Assembly (NCBI GenBank): GCA_021014325.1
Contig: CM037469.1
Span: forward strand, 12,032,663 to 12,096,662
From: Plazaster borealis
Taxonomy: Eukaryota > Echinodermata > Asteroidea > Forcipulatida > Labidiasteridae
Length of the DNA: 64,000 bases
Direction: 5' to 3'
Under the pieces are notes generated by a model. That model saw only the letters and a program-made list of their open reading frames with translations. It ran no database searches and was not told the origin of the DNA. Positions 33,016 through 44,690 of the stretch are shown here, piece by piece (position 1 is the stretch's first letter; each line of letters begins with the position of its first letter). The translations under genes and the position numbers were made by a program.

Positions 33016-35403
33016 CAGTGAGTGAGATTAAGAAAACTAATCCATCGAGTCCAATTTAATGTATGTGTTCAGGTTGATCTTATTGGTCATCTATTCTTAA
33101 TTGTGATTAATGTTTTTATATCACAGAAGCAAGGATGTCCACCTGCCTCAATACCTAACAGAAGTAGTGTTGAGGTACACCGACAACCATACTGTATTCT
33201 GTGCTGATGCTCTGAAATTTAGAGATGTCTCAGAGGAGGCAGCAGCATCTCTAGAATCTCTTTTCAAGAGGAAATATGGCCCAACTGCTGCTGTGGAGAT
33301 GCTGAAGTATGAGCTTCAGATGAAGCATGGAGACGAATATCCAATTTATGCAGCAGACAGGTCGATTTGCCCTGATATTCAGTATGCGTACAGGTAAGGA
33401 AACTGAACAGTTATTTTCTGGCACATAACATCAACACAGATTGTAACAAATGTTTATGTGTGTACTATTTATATGAAACCAAGAGAATTAAAACACTAAC
33501 CCCAAACGGATCAAGCAAGTAGTTTACTTGCTGTAAAAAAGTCATTTGAGTTCAAAACAAAATGTAAAAAATTGTAGTAGGCCCTATAAGGTAAGAATGA
33601 ATGTATCAAATTAGCTTATACCTCAAAGAAAACGTACCCGTAGCCTATGGCTAATTTTGTCACTCATGTTGATACCTGGAGTGTTTCTTATGAAGGTTTA
33701 TAAATGTAGGGAAATGTGCCATTTCTGAGTTAACGTTTATGCCGTGTTCACGCCAGGCTTGTTAAATTCATAATTATAACATAGTTTGCACTGTTGTCCC
33801 TGTTGTTTCACAGATTGTATAGGAAGGTGTTCAAGCAAGAGTATGGCGAAGCATCTGGAGAGGAAATGGTTGCTAGCTTGCAGGACTACACCAACCAGTA
33901 TAATGCAGAGATGGGTAGTACCTGTATGGCAACAGATTTTCAAAACAACCAGCTAGTTGTGGCCATTGCACCCCCCTAATGCAGCGAGTACTTAAGCACC
34001 TAAAACACGCAGGAGAAATGGTGTTCATGGATGCCTCCTCCAACATGGATAGGCATGGCTGTAGTGTGTTTTTACTTCTTACTCATAGCTGTGTTGGGGG
34101 TTTGCCACTAGGTGTCCTCATCACAACTTCAGAGTCGGAGGCATCGGTTACAGCTGCATTGAAGCTATACGTCAGCATCCTGCCCGAGCAGTGCTTCGGT
34201 GGAAGAGGTCGGCAAGGCCCAAAACTGTTCATGACAGATGATTAGATGTTTTCCCCAATGCTACATGTCTGCTATGTGTTTTTCATGTTTTGCAGGCTAC
34301 ATGGAGATGGTTATGGGATTCAACAAATCAGATCCCTAAAGATAACCGTTCCAACCATCTTGTCCATTTGAAAAGGGTCCTCTATGCAGACACCCCAGAA
34401 GAAATGGAAACTTTCTACCGAGACAGCCTCCAAGACCAGACTCTTTCAGAGTAAGTTGAGTTAATTTAAATCATTATGTAGAACAATTTATGCCGCTCAG
34501 ACATGGTGTACAATAAAAAACAAAAAACAAAACAAAAACTCAGCAGATCACTTCTGCCTGCGTTCTTGGTTTCGCCTTTCTGTATACGCAGCGGTTTACA
34601 TACGTTAATATATTCCTTTTTGTTCAAGTACATTAAAATTAATAATGATCTGGTTTGCAATTTTCACAATTATTTCCAATTCGTACAGAAAATTCAAGAG
34701 ACACCTGTCATGGTATATGGACAAAAAGGAGATGTGGGCTCTCTCCCTGCGAGTGGATTTCCTTACAAGGGGGAACAACACCAACAATTTTGCTGAAGCA
34801 GCCATGCGAGTGCTGAAAGATACGATCTTGCAAAGAACAAAGGCTTTCTCGGTTCCTTAATTGGCTGACTTCATGTGCTCCATTCTTCAACAACATTATC
34901 ATCAGCGCCTGGTTGATGTTGCAAATGGAAGGCTGGATCATGGCTGGATTATGTCGTCACCTCAAAATACATGCCAGTAGACAGGGACATCACCAAAGAC
35001 GACATCCAACAGGTATAGTTCAACTGTATTGTATGGCAATCACCCATCACTTTAAAACTCGACTTTGTAAAGCTGTATCCATTATTTGTTGTCGACTATA
35101 GACTCCCCCTCCAAAAAATATGTAAAAATGTATAGCATAACAATAAATTGGGTAAAAATAAATTAATTTTAACTTTATGTTACGATTTCAGATACCATCA
35201 ACTAAATTTGAAGTGAAAAGTCACAGTCACAAGAGTGTAAGCTACCATGTAAACACTCAAGTCGGTCACTGCACATGTCACGTTGGCAAAACTGGTGGCC
35301 CTTGCAAGCACCAAGGAGCAGTGATGAAGTTTTACCAGAAGTCATCAACAAACTTTGTCCCCACCAGTGATCCAGAGATGAGACAGGTGCTGCACCAAAT
35401 TGA

Positions 35404-36625
35404 AACAGGTATAGGGCCTATTGATGAGTGTGTCAGAGTCCATTCATTTGGGAAAAATCACTTACTTTATTTCTTTAGAATAGGAATTTGTTTATAGAAT
35501 ATTTATAAAGATGTACAGAAACTGAGGCCTAATACAAAATCTTACATGTATTTTCTATAGAAACAGCTAGAGTTTTTCCATAGAATTTTTGTTATAGAGT
35601 TCTATAGAACATTTTTGTATGGGGTATTTTGAGTAGCATACTTCACATAGGTAGTGGTGCAATAGTCTCACAAATAAAATGAAGTCATCGCTCCTTATAT
35701 AGCTATGACATAACCAGTAATAGACAGCGCAAGTCTCGCGCGTATTCGAACAGTTTTGGGACCATGCTATTGGTCCCACGTACAGTGTACATTGCTTTAA
35801 CGCGTGAAAGAAACGAACTCGCGCACTTTAACGGCCCTTGTGGACAAGAAGTCGTTTAATGTCTGTCGCGGTCATAACGAAACGGCTCTCTCACCCCATT
35901 AAGAGCAGCCCTCCGCACGAGACTACTGCTCTCGAACGACTTGTCCACAAGTCTTATCCCCTTTGTTGGTGTCCAGTTAATAATCTACTTATTTTATAGT
36001 TCGTCACAGAATATAATGGCAACAACAATATTATGTTCGTATATACAAGACACATCGAGTTTCACCGCAAAAGCTAGATAGAAGTCATGAGTGGCCCTAT
36101 GTAGAGCAGTGTGGTGCGATCACTTATAGAGGAACAAACGTCACCGTTCATTTCCAACAAATTAAACCTAAGCCAACAGTTCATCATGGACAATGGTAAG
36201 GAACAAAATAATAGTCATCGTATAATGGATGGAGATTTCATTTTCATTAATGTTTTGAGTTTATTGCGGTTCATTTAGGAATTATTCAGCGCGGTCTAAT
36301 ACAAATAGCTATCTAATTCTAAGCGCGGTCTATAGCGAAGTGTGGTTCACACTAGAACCACCTTTACAGTGGAATATTTCCCTCAGAACTGAAGTCACTA
36401 TATTCGAGAAAACTGTATCTAAAAACCTTAAAAAAGAAAGAAACCGCAACAGCTGATTTCGGTTGTTACAACCAAAATTAAGAACAATGTGTTTACAAGC
36501 TGAAAATTGCCAATTCACGGTTTTTCACTATTTTCTCAATACTCACACAACGGATTAAACCCCCAAATACATGCACACTGTCTGTGACTATCATATGCCA
36601 CCTCTACCAATCCTGTTTAGGACCT
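35404..36625. repeat. segmental duplication, copy 1
   Basis: It matches 38,634-39,859 almost base for base, with scattered substitutions and small indels such as TACATGTACA gained in copy 2. It starts within a few bases of the donor of the last recognised MULE-like exon (AACAG|GTATAG). It contains the CAAGTCTCGCGCG family sequence, an inverted GTCGTT..CTTGTCCACAAG pair (about 35,850 and 35,938) and the first-exon-like module at 36,140-36,200. The identical short frames at 36,330-36,518 and 39,564-39,752 are mirrors of the duplication. Confidence 0.93.
36140..36200 (+). promoter_or_regulatory. first-exon/promoter-like module, copy 2
   Basis: CATTTCCAACAAATTAAACC, then TAAGCCAACAGTTCATC, precede ATGGACAATG and a GTAAGG donor. 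The module is repeated in the duplication at 39,380-39,440 and, diverged, at 14,640-14,710. No downstream exon was identified. Confidence 0.45.
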
Positions 36626-36989
36626 TTCCCTTTGGTGAGAGTATCTCACTATTTTTTTGTGCAGGTTTTTGCTAAAATATTAATAATTCGCGCAATGAAT
36701 ATTAAAAATATCCGTCTTTTGGGTCACCCCCCATCACACCTTCACCAAAAACACTGTGAAGCTCATTTTGATAGGGCCCATAGTTTACCATCAGCACCTC
36801 AGTACAGAGTCTGCACTCAGCTCTTTTCCTATGCTTTTGTACACGATGACTGTTTCAGTGCACCCAGGGGTGTTTTGTGGCCTTGTGGCTTTGATTTAAA
36901 AATAACCATCAATCATTCTTATCCAAAGCAGCTTGTAGACATCACAAGTGAGCGGGGGAAGGCAGAGGGGGGGGGGGACTTTCTGCCAG

Positions 36990-38633
36990 GGCTTGTGTAT
37001 TTTGGGCCATAGCCCAGCTAACGTGTATACGTCGGCCCAACGTTGGCAAACGTACAAATTTTTTGGTTGGGCAACCGTTGGCATGTGACGTAGTGGTGAC
37101 GTTGTTTTTTTCCATCGGACCAACGTCGAGGACGTTGTACCAACGTCGGTCCAATGTCGGCCCAACCCCGTTATGACGTCGGCACTTTTTCTGCCGACGT
37201 CTGCACGTCTTACGTTCATTAGACGTTTTAGTTATACGTTGGGAAAACATAATATTTTTTAATTGGCACAACGTCGGCAGCTGACGTCGTATTGACGTTT
37301 ACTTCTTCATTCACATTATTGGAATGACAAATGTTTTTTTAATTTTTGATGTTTATATTTGCTTACAGACGAATTATCCACAAAAGTACAAAAACTTGCC
37401 TTGGAAATTCCTCAACTCAACAATTGATTTGTTTTAGTATTGTCTAAGAAAAATTACAAAGAATAATATTTTTTAATTGGCACAACGTCGGCAGCTGACG
37501 TCGTATTGACGTTTATTTCCAAACGTTGGGCTAAGTACGAATAATCTAAAACAATTATTTAGAGGTTTTTTTTCTTTTAATTAATTCAAGTAATTAGTGT
37601 ATATTAATTTATAATTATCAGTTATGTTTTTTACAAGTAATTGACTATACTAATAACTAAATACATTCTAACTACAACCTATACAATCCTATACACCCTT
37701 GTGCACTGCATATCTTGTATATATATAGTCCAGGATCCACAGACTTTCTAGTCATGGTTTACACCTTTTTAAATTAAAACTGTTTACTTCTTAATTCACA
37801 TATTGGAATGACAAATGTTTTTTTTGTATTTTTGATGTTCATATTTGCTTACAGACGAATTATCCACAAAAGTACAAAAACTTGCCTTGGAAATTCCTAA
37901 ACTAAACAATTGATTTGTTTTAGTATTGTCAAAGAAAAATTACACACTTCTAAGTCACACCCACAAATTTGCATTTATTGCAACGTTAGGCCAACGTTGG
38001 CCCAACGTATGAATATTATCTGGGTTGTAAAGTGACCTCTTAGACTGTACAACACTTCCTGACGTTGCCACAACCTTAGGACGCCTATGTCAGGTTTCCC
38101 ACATTATAACTACGTTATGCCAACGTTGGAAATCGACCTGTTATACGGCACAACAATTCCCGACGTTGGCATAACCTATGGATGCAGACGTTAGTTTGTC
38201 CGTATTTTAACTACGTTGTACTAACGTTGTAAAATGACCTCTTAGACTGTACAACATTTCCCGACGTTAGCAAAACCTAAGGATGCGGACGTTAGTTTGC
38301 CCGTATTTTAACAACGTTGAGCCAACGTTTGAAATTGACCTGTTATACTGCACAACATTTCCCGACGTTGACACAACATATGAAAGCCGACGTTAGGTTG
38401 CCCGTATTATAACTACATTGAGCCAACGTTGATAAACGACCTGTTTCACTGCACAACATTTCCCGACGTTAGCACAACCTAAATTAGCAGACGTTATGTT
38501 GCCCCTTTAATTACTAAGTTATGACAACGTTGTAATTCTAACTGTTGTATTTCATACTGTTTACCAACATTCGTACAACGTTTTAAAACTGACTCCGACC
38601 TTCCCAACGTCTGTTCAACGTTCGTTTTTTTGC
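36990..38633. repeat. ACGTTGG-rich block between the duplicated arms
   Basis: 36,990-37,320 is full of CCAACGTTGGC / ACGTCGGC motifs in both orientations. A segment of about 120 bp (GGAATGACAAATG, GCTTACAGACGAATTATCC, AACTTGCCTTGGAAATTCC) occurs at 37,320 and again at 37,805. The TTAATTGGCACAACGTCGGC segment occurs at 37,260 and 37,474. From 38,030 to 38,600 a ~103-bp unit (GACCTCTTAGACTGTACAAC, ATTTCCCGACGTTRGC, TTAACTACGTTGAGCCAACG) repeats about five to six times. No protein is encoded. Confidence 0.85.
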
Positions 38634-39859
38634 AACAGGTATAGGGCCTATTGATGAGTGTGTCAGAGTCCATTTATTTGGGAAAAATCACTTTCTTTAT
38701 TTCTTTAGAATAGGAATTTGTTTATAGAATATCTATAAAGATGTACAGAAACTGAGGCCTAATACAAAATCTTACATGTATTTTCTATAGAAACAGCTAG
38801 AGTTTTTCCATAGAATTTTTGTTATAGAGTTCTATAGAACATTTTTGTATGGGGTATTTTGAGTAGCATACTTCACATAGGTAGTGGTGCAATAGTCTCA
38901 CAAATAAAATGAAGTCATCGCTCCTTATATAGCTATGACATCACCAGTAATAGACAGCGCAAGTCTCGCGCGTATTTGAACAGTTTTGGGACCATGCTAT
39001 TGGTCCCACGTACAGTGTACATTGCTTTAACGCGTGAAAGAAACGAACTGCCGCACTTTAACGGCCCTTGTGGACAAGAAGTCGTTTAATGTCTGTCGCG
39101 GTCATAACGAAACGGCTCTCTCACCCCATTAAGGGCAGCCCTCCGCACGAGACTACTGCTCTCGAACGACTTGTCCACAAGTCTTATCCCCTTTGTTGGT
39201 GTCAAGTTAATAATCTACTTATTTTATAGTTCATTAGAATACAATGTCACCAACAATGTTCGTATATTAAAAAAAAACATCGAGTTTTATCGCAAAAGCT
39301 AGATAGAAGTCATGTACATGTACAGTGGCCCTATGTAGAGCAGTGTGGTGCGATCACTTATAGAGGAACAAACGTCACCGTTCATTTCCAACAGATTAAA
39401 CCTAAGCCAACAGTTCATCATGGACAATGGTAAGGAACAAAATAATAGTCATCGTATAATGGATGGAGATTTCATTTTCATTAATGTTTTGAGTTTATTG
39501 CGGTTCATTTAGGAATTATTCAGCGCGGTCTAATACAAATAGCTATCTAATTCTAAGCGCGGTCTATAGCGAAGTGTGGTTCACACTAGAACCACCTTTA
39601 CAGTGGAATATTTCCCTCAGAACTGAAGTCACTATATTCGAGAAAACTGTATCTAAAAACCTTAAAAAAGAAAGAAACCGCAACAGCTGATTTTGGTTGT
39701 TACAACCAAAATTAAGAACAATGTGTTTACATGCTGAAAATTGCCAATTCACGGTTTTTCACTATTTTCTCAATACTCACACAACGGATTAAACCCCAAA
39801 TACATGCACTGTGACTATCATAATTATGCCAGCTCTACCAATCCTGTTTAGGACCTTTA
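38634..39859. repeat. segmental duplication, copy 2
   Basis: This is the partner of 35,404-36,625 in direct orientation. It begins at CAACAGGTATAGGGCCTATT and ends at CCTGTTTAGGACCTTT, after which the sequences diverge. It carries the same internal repeats and the ATGGACAATG|GTAAGG module (39,420-39,430). The 2.0-kb block before it is not repeated on its other side. Confidence 0.93.
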
Positions 39860-42290
39860 ATTTGTCCGCTTTGAGTTTTGCCTTCGCTTCTAGAACCATG
39901 TTGCGTTTTTCCAATTACTGTCTTGTATGGAAAACTTGCGCGCATTTGCTCAACGACATTCTTAACGTAGCCTTCAACACGTGAAACGTTCGAGCAAACC
40001 GAGCTGTTTCGCCAAACTTCTTCCTGTTACTGAAATGTGGTTGGGTATTTTAACCCACCTCGCCCGGCATATTAAACTGCAAATGATTCTCCTTCCAGTG
40101 GTTATAATTTTCAAACTATTTATACCCGAGCCAATAGGGCTCTTTTTGATTTAAAATGTTGGTTCAAAGGCCAAAATGGTAGTTTCCTATGGAGGTCAAC
40201 ACATTTTCCTGATTTTGTTCGCGGGTCGTCTCACTAAACTGAACAGCAAAATCGTTTGTGACACGCTGGAGCTCCACCTCGCATGCAAGAGTAAAGCTTA
40301 CAGTATTCCCTTTTATTTGATATAACAATAGTTCTGATTGGTCAAGAGGACATTAGGGCTCTTTTGAGTCCAATCATTGTATCTGTCTCTAAAAAGGCTG
40401 TGACCTGGGTAATTTATGCAAATGCTGTCTTAGTCTGGATCCGCAGTTCTCTCACCCACACGCTGTGAACGCTATCATTGAAGCGGGAACTAGTTCGTTT
40501 CCTGTACACGTTGCAAGACACGTCGTAGAAGCCACATTATGCTCCAAGTTTTTCGCTTTGTACGCCGAATTATCACATCCAATTATTTGTTATAAGTACA
40601 AGATATTAATGTTATTCAGCTTCTCTTAGATTGGTATAAAAATCCTGTCCTTTGAGTAGATTCTTGCCAAAGTACGTTTTTGTAACAGTAGTTGGACGGT
40701 ACTTTGTGATCAGATCACAACATTACTTTGAATAGGGGTGACATACTACACAACAGTCAAGAGGAGTACTTTCACACGGTTCATAAACAAGATTTTTTTT
40801 TATAAATCCGTTAGTTAAGGAAAACTATTTGCCAACAATTGTTTTGTTTTTTCTGTGCCATTTTATAAGCCACCTTATGCCATTTTTAGCCAACATTGCT
40901 TCTTGTTGAAGAACTTAATCGCAAGACATGTAGTTGTGTGAACACTTTAGATTTTGTTTTGTTCACTTATAAGGTTTATAAATGAAGACTATCTCAAGTA
41001 ATACAGTAAACCAAAACTGAACTTACACAAATTCAACTATTCTTTTGTTTATTGTTGTTTATGTGGCCAGTGCTCCACTCCCAATTGAATAGAATGGTCT
41101 AGTCCACTGACCTGCATAGTTAGATATAGAGAGTGCATATGCACGGTCACCAGATCAGTGCACTCACACGAAGTTGCCACACACAGAGCGGCTTAATCTT
41201 TTCTGCTCGAAATGTGGGCACTGCCAATGGCTTCTGTACGGGGAATTTCCACTTGCCCTATTTTGCTCAATAATCTGCAAAGCCGGAATCCCCCTAGTTT
41301 TGGTCCAAGACGTCATAAACGTCATCTCATACTCGTGATAACCGGACAGAGGGTTTTTCTTCCTGAATTTCAACGCGTTTGACGACTGGCTGTAGTAACG
41401 TCTTGGGTATTGTTCAGAGGGCGTGGGCAAATAATGGTAATGAAACATCAAGTCATATTATTCATATTAGTGACTAAATGACAAGCTTGCAAGACGAGCA
41501 AGATGTGAAAGGTCATGAGGTCGTTGACACGCGCATGACATTGTGTGTAGTGCATGCTGTGTTATTAACACCGCATGAACTCTCGTTTTGATTGACCACC
41601 ATGGCTTCTTCATCGCATTATCAATGCGTTTTAATAGTTAGTGATTCTGAAATTATTCAAGCTAAATTATATGATTGCAGTCGGTTAGGTTGATCGGTTG
41701 GTCATTGTTATTGGACGTTTGGAATCCTGTACATTGTCAATGTCAAACGTGTAATTTAAAAAAAGATTATCTTTGCATCTGAATTACTTTCTACCATTCG
41801 ACTTGCCCTGAAAATAAACTATTGGCAATGAAACAATTCTACTATGCATTTGTTTACTTTGGGCCTACACCTACACGAATTATGACTTTTGTGTAGCAAT
41901 AATAATAATTTTCTATAGAGGGATAATTTACTGCATCTTATTGTAGGCCTATTAAATTCACTGATGGGTGTTCACAAAGAGATAAGAGGTGAACTCAAGA
42001 CTGTGTTTGGATCATGTATACTGTTCGTATACTGTTCGTATCACTCAAACATACTATACTTTCAACAGGTTTATAAGTTGCTGCATATAATAATTAAGCG
42101 TTTCAAATACCGCGCGCCCTGTACATATGCCTACATGCAGTTTCTCTATTGCAAGGTCAAGGTACATAAATAAATGTAATACAATTTTATTCAAGTAGGC
42201 CTGCTGTAGCCAGCCTGCTTACTGTACATACGTACGTAGTGTGGAAATCTATATGTCTGTTCAACGTGACGTTTAAAGGGCCGGGCCGTG
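39860..42290. other. gene-free stretch
   Basis: I find no domain-bearing frame, no convincing splice-bounded exon and no clear element boundaries. Several TAGGCCTA octamers occur. The open frames at 41,164-41,451 (minus) and 41,964-42,173 (plus) have no recognisable features. Confidence 0.5.
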
Positions 42291-43609
42291 TAATCACTAT
42301 TAAAACTAGACTTAACTTTTTGTTGTAACAAAAAGAAGGTGTTCGGAATGACGTTCAATTTTTTTGTCGTAACACATCCCAGTTTGAATACATATAAGCT
42401 ACATCTCAGCTTGACCAAGAATTTACTACTCAGTACATAGATCTTGAACCTGCACCTTTAAGGTGACGTCATGTCACACTTGATGACGTCATCGTGTAGT
42501 GAACTAATTTTTCTCAAAACGAGGCGAAGGAATATTTTCTTCACTTCAATTTCCAGTTTCGTCCGGAAGACAAGGTCAAATGGGGTCATGCTTTGTGTAG
42601 CTTTTTTTGAACATTAACATAACATTCCGATGATGTATATATTGTAAACTTTCAACATGCTGTTCATGAGTTACGATTTATTTCAAATATTAAACTTTGA
42701 TTTAATGTTATTTGATACCTGATGACGTCATCACGTTTATGACGTGTTGATATTGAGTTTCAATTGTCTGATGAGTTTCAATGTTCAATTCATTTTCAAT
42801 CTTGGGTCACACTTTGTGTTGCGCGTGTAGTTTGTTAAGACCTTCCAGATGATGTATGGATTGTAAATATCCAATGTGTGGTTCAGGAGTTATGAATTTT
42901 TTCAATTATTAGATGGACTTTCTTTAGATGTGCAATTTACAATGAAACAGCGAGCAACGCCAATGTATAGACCTCTCTATGGGTGCACCCCCATAAATCA
43001 ACTCCAAAAGCACACAGTGCAAAATGCTAAATTTTCAAAAATACACGAAAAATACTTAGAAGGTTCACAGCTTTTTACAGCAAAGGGAATATTATTAATT
43101 GACTCTTTAACTTTTAATCTCTGCTCAATTTTATATGGGGAGTCCCTTGGCCCGTCAAGTTATTCTTCCTCCAAATAAAAACACCCCTACACCGGTGTAA
43201 TTTTCCTAAACGTTCCTAAATGTTCAAAAATAGTGTTGAATTTGTTGGAGACATAGCATGTTTGGAAGAACTTTGAACCTTGCGGTTGATTCACCGTCCA
43301 ACTGGTTTTAGATCGCATATTGTGTGTGTATTCAATGCAGTTTTTTCCCCGCGGTTTGACAGCGGGTCAATGTATACCCGATTTCAACCATAAGTGAAGG
43401 TCAAAAAGGTAACATCTCTGTGGAAAAGTTTGAGAAGGCTTTTCACGTGAAAAGTAGACCTTTCTGATCATGTGTATATCACACAAATGTAATGGTTCAG
43501 TTATGATATTATTTTTTAAATGTAAAAGTTCATCTTTCGGTTTGAACCGTAAGTCCAGTTCAAATGGGGCCACACTCTGTGTAGCGCTTGTGAAGTTGTA
43601 AAAACTCAA

Positions 43610-44690
43610 TGCCCAAGGAGTCTATAACTGAAAAAAGTTTGAAAATCGGTTGTTAAGTTCTTAAGATATGATCCCACTTCCGGTTGACCCAGAAGTAAAG
43701 GTCAACATGGAGTCACGGTTACCCAAGGCTAATCTCCAATGCCCAAGGAGTCTATGACTGAAAAAAGTTGGAAAATCGGTTGTGTAGTTCTTGAAAGATG
43801 GTGTCACTTCCGGTTGACCCGGAAGTAAAGGTCAACATGGGTTCACGGTTACCCAAGGCTAATCTCCAATGCCCAAGGAGTCTATACATAAAAACAGTTT
43901 GAAAATCGTTTGAGTAGTTCTTGAGTAGTCACTTCCGTTTAACCCGGAAGTAAAGGTCAACATGGGGTCACGGTACCCAAGGCTAATCTCCAATGCCAAA
44001 GGAGTCTATAACTGTAAAAAGTTTGAAAATCGGTTAAGTAGTTCTTGAGATATGGTGTCACTTCCGGTTGACCCGGAAGTAAAGGTCAACATGGGGTCAC
44101 GGTTACCCAAAGCTAATTTCCAATGCCCAAGGAGTCTATAACTGAAAAAGTATGAAATCGGTTGTGTAGTTCTTGAGATATGGTCTCACTTCCGGTTGAC
44201 CCGGAAGTAAAGGTCAACATGGGGTCACGGTTACCCAAGGCTTATCTCCAATGCCCAAGGAGTCTATACATGAAAACAGTTTGAAAATCGTTTGAGTAGT
44301 TCTTGAGTAGTCACTTCCGTTTAACCCGGAAGTAAAGGTCAACATGGGGTCACGGTACCCAAGGCTAATCTCCAATGCCCAAGGAGTCTATAACTGTAAA
44401 AAGTTTGAAAATCGGTTGAGTAGTTCTTGAGATATGGTGTCACTTCCGGTTGACCCGGAAGTAAAGGTCAACATGGGGTCACCGTTACCCAAAGCTAATT
44501 TCCAATGCCCAAGGAGTCTATAACTGAAAAAAGTATGAAATCGGTTGTGTAGTTCTTGAGATATGGTCTCACTTCCGGTTGACCCGGAAGTAAAGGTCAA
44601 CATGGGATCACGGTTACCCAAGGCTAAATTTCAATGCCCAAGGATTTTATAAATGAAAAAAGTTTGAAAATCGGTTGTGTAGTTTGCACG
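43610..44690. repeat. ~128-bp sub-array with a three-unit higher-order repeat
   Basis: GTTGACCCGGAAGTAAAGG-type cores lie near 43,683, 43,815, 44,067, 44,197, 44,449 and 44,578. Variant cores with GTTTAACCCGGAAG lie at 43,937 and 44,322. The variant units recur after about 385 bp with their neighbours, so 43,850-44,230 and 44,235-44,615 are two copies of a three-unit block. It is the same family as 19,130-20,310. Confidence 0.9.

Larger units (their letters stand above)
31241..35408 (+). pseudogene. MULE-like transposase-derived gene with SWIM zinc finger, seven exons
   Basis: The exons, each bounded by AG and GT, are 31,241-31,321, 32,241-32,450, 32,628-32,761, 33,127-33,393, 33,814-34,450, 34,689-35,012 and 35,192-35,408, with compatible phases at the joins. 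In order they encode: an N-terminal region (FPNEDEFLKWLGDFQ, TTWRVKRTFP, LYRCQHNTR); a helical region (CADALKFRDVSEEAAASLES); the transposase core with MVFMDASSNMDRHGC, LTHSCVGGLPLGVLITTSES and KLFMTDD (two acidic catalytic candidates) and LCVFHVLQATWRWLW; RGNNTNNFAEAAMRVLK; and a SWIM finger (CTCHVGKTGGPCKH). The family acts on DNA as a MULE-type transposase. Frame breaks lie at a C run near 33,970-33,978, near 34,245 and near 34,950, and a TAA lies at about 34,858 (FSVP-stop-LADF). All splice sites are intact. No terminal inverted repeats were found, so an ancient domesticated or captured gene is possible. Confidence 0.85.

Noticed and set aside
36330..39752. Duplicated 62-codon minus-strand frames as paralogous genes
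   Set aside because: They lie inside the 1.22-kb duplicated arms, and neighbouring non-coding DNA is equally similar.
35404..39859. LTR retrotransposon (1.2-kb direct repeats around 2 kb)
   Set aside because: No TG..CA ends, no primer-binding site or polypurine tract, no gag/pol coding and no evident target-site duplication.
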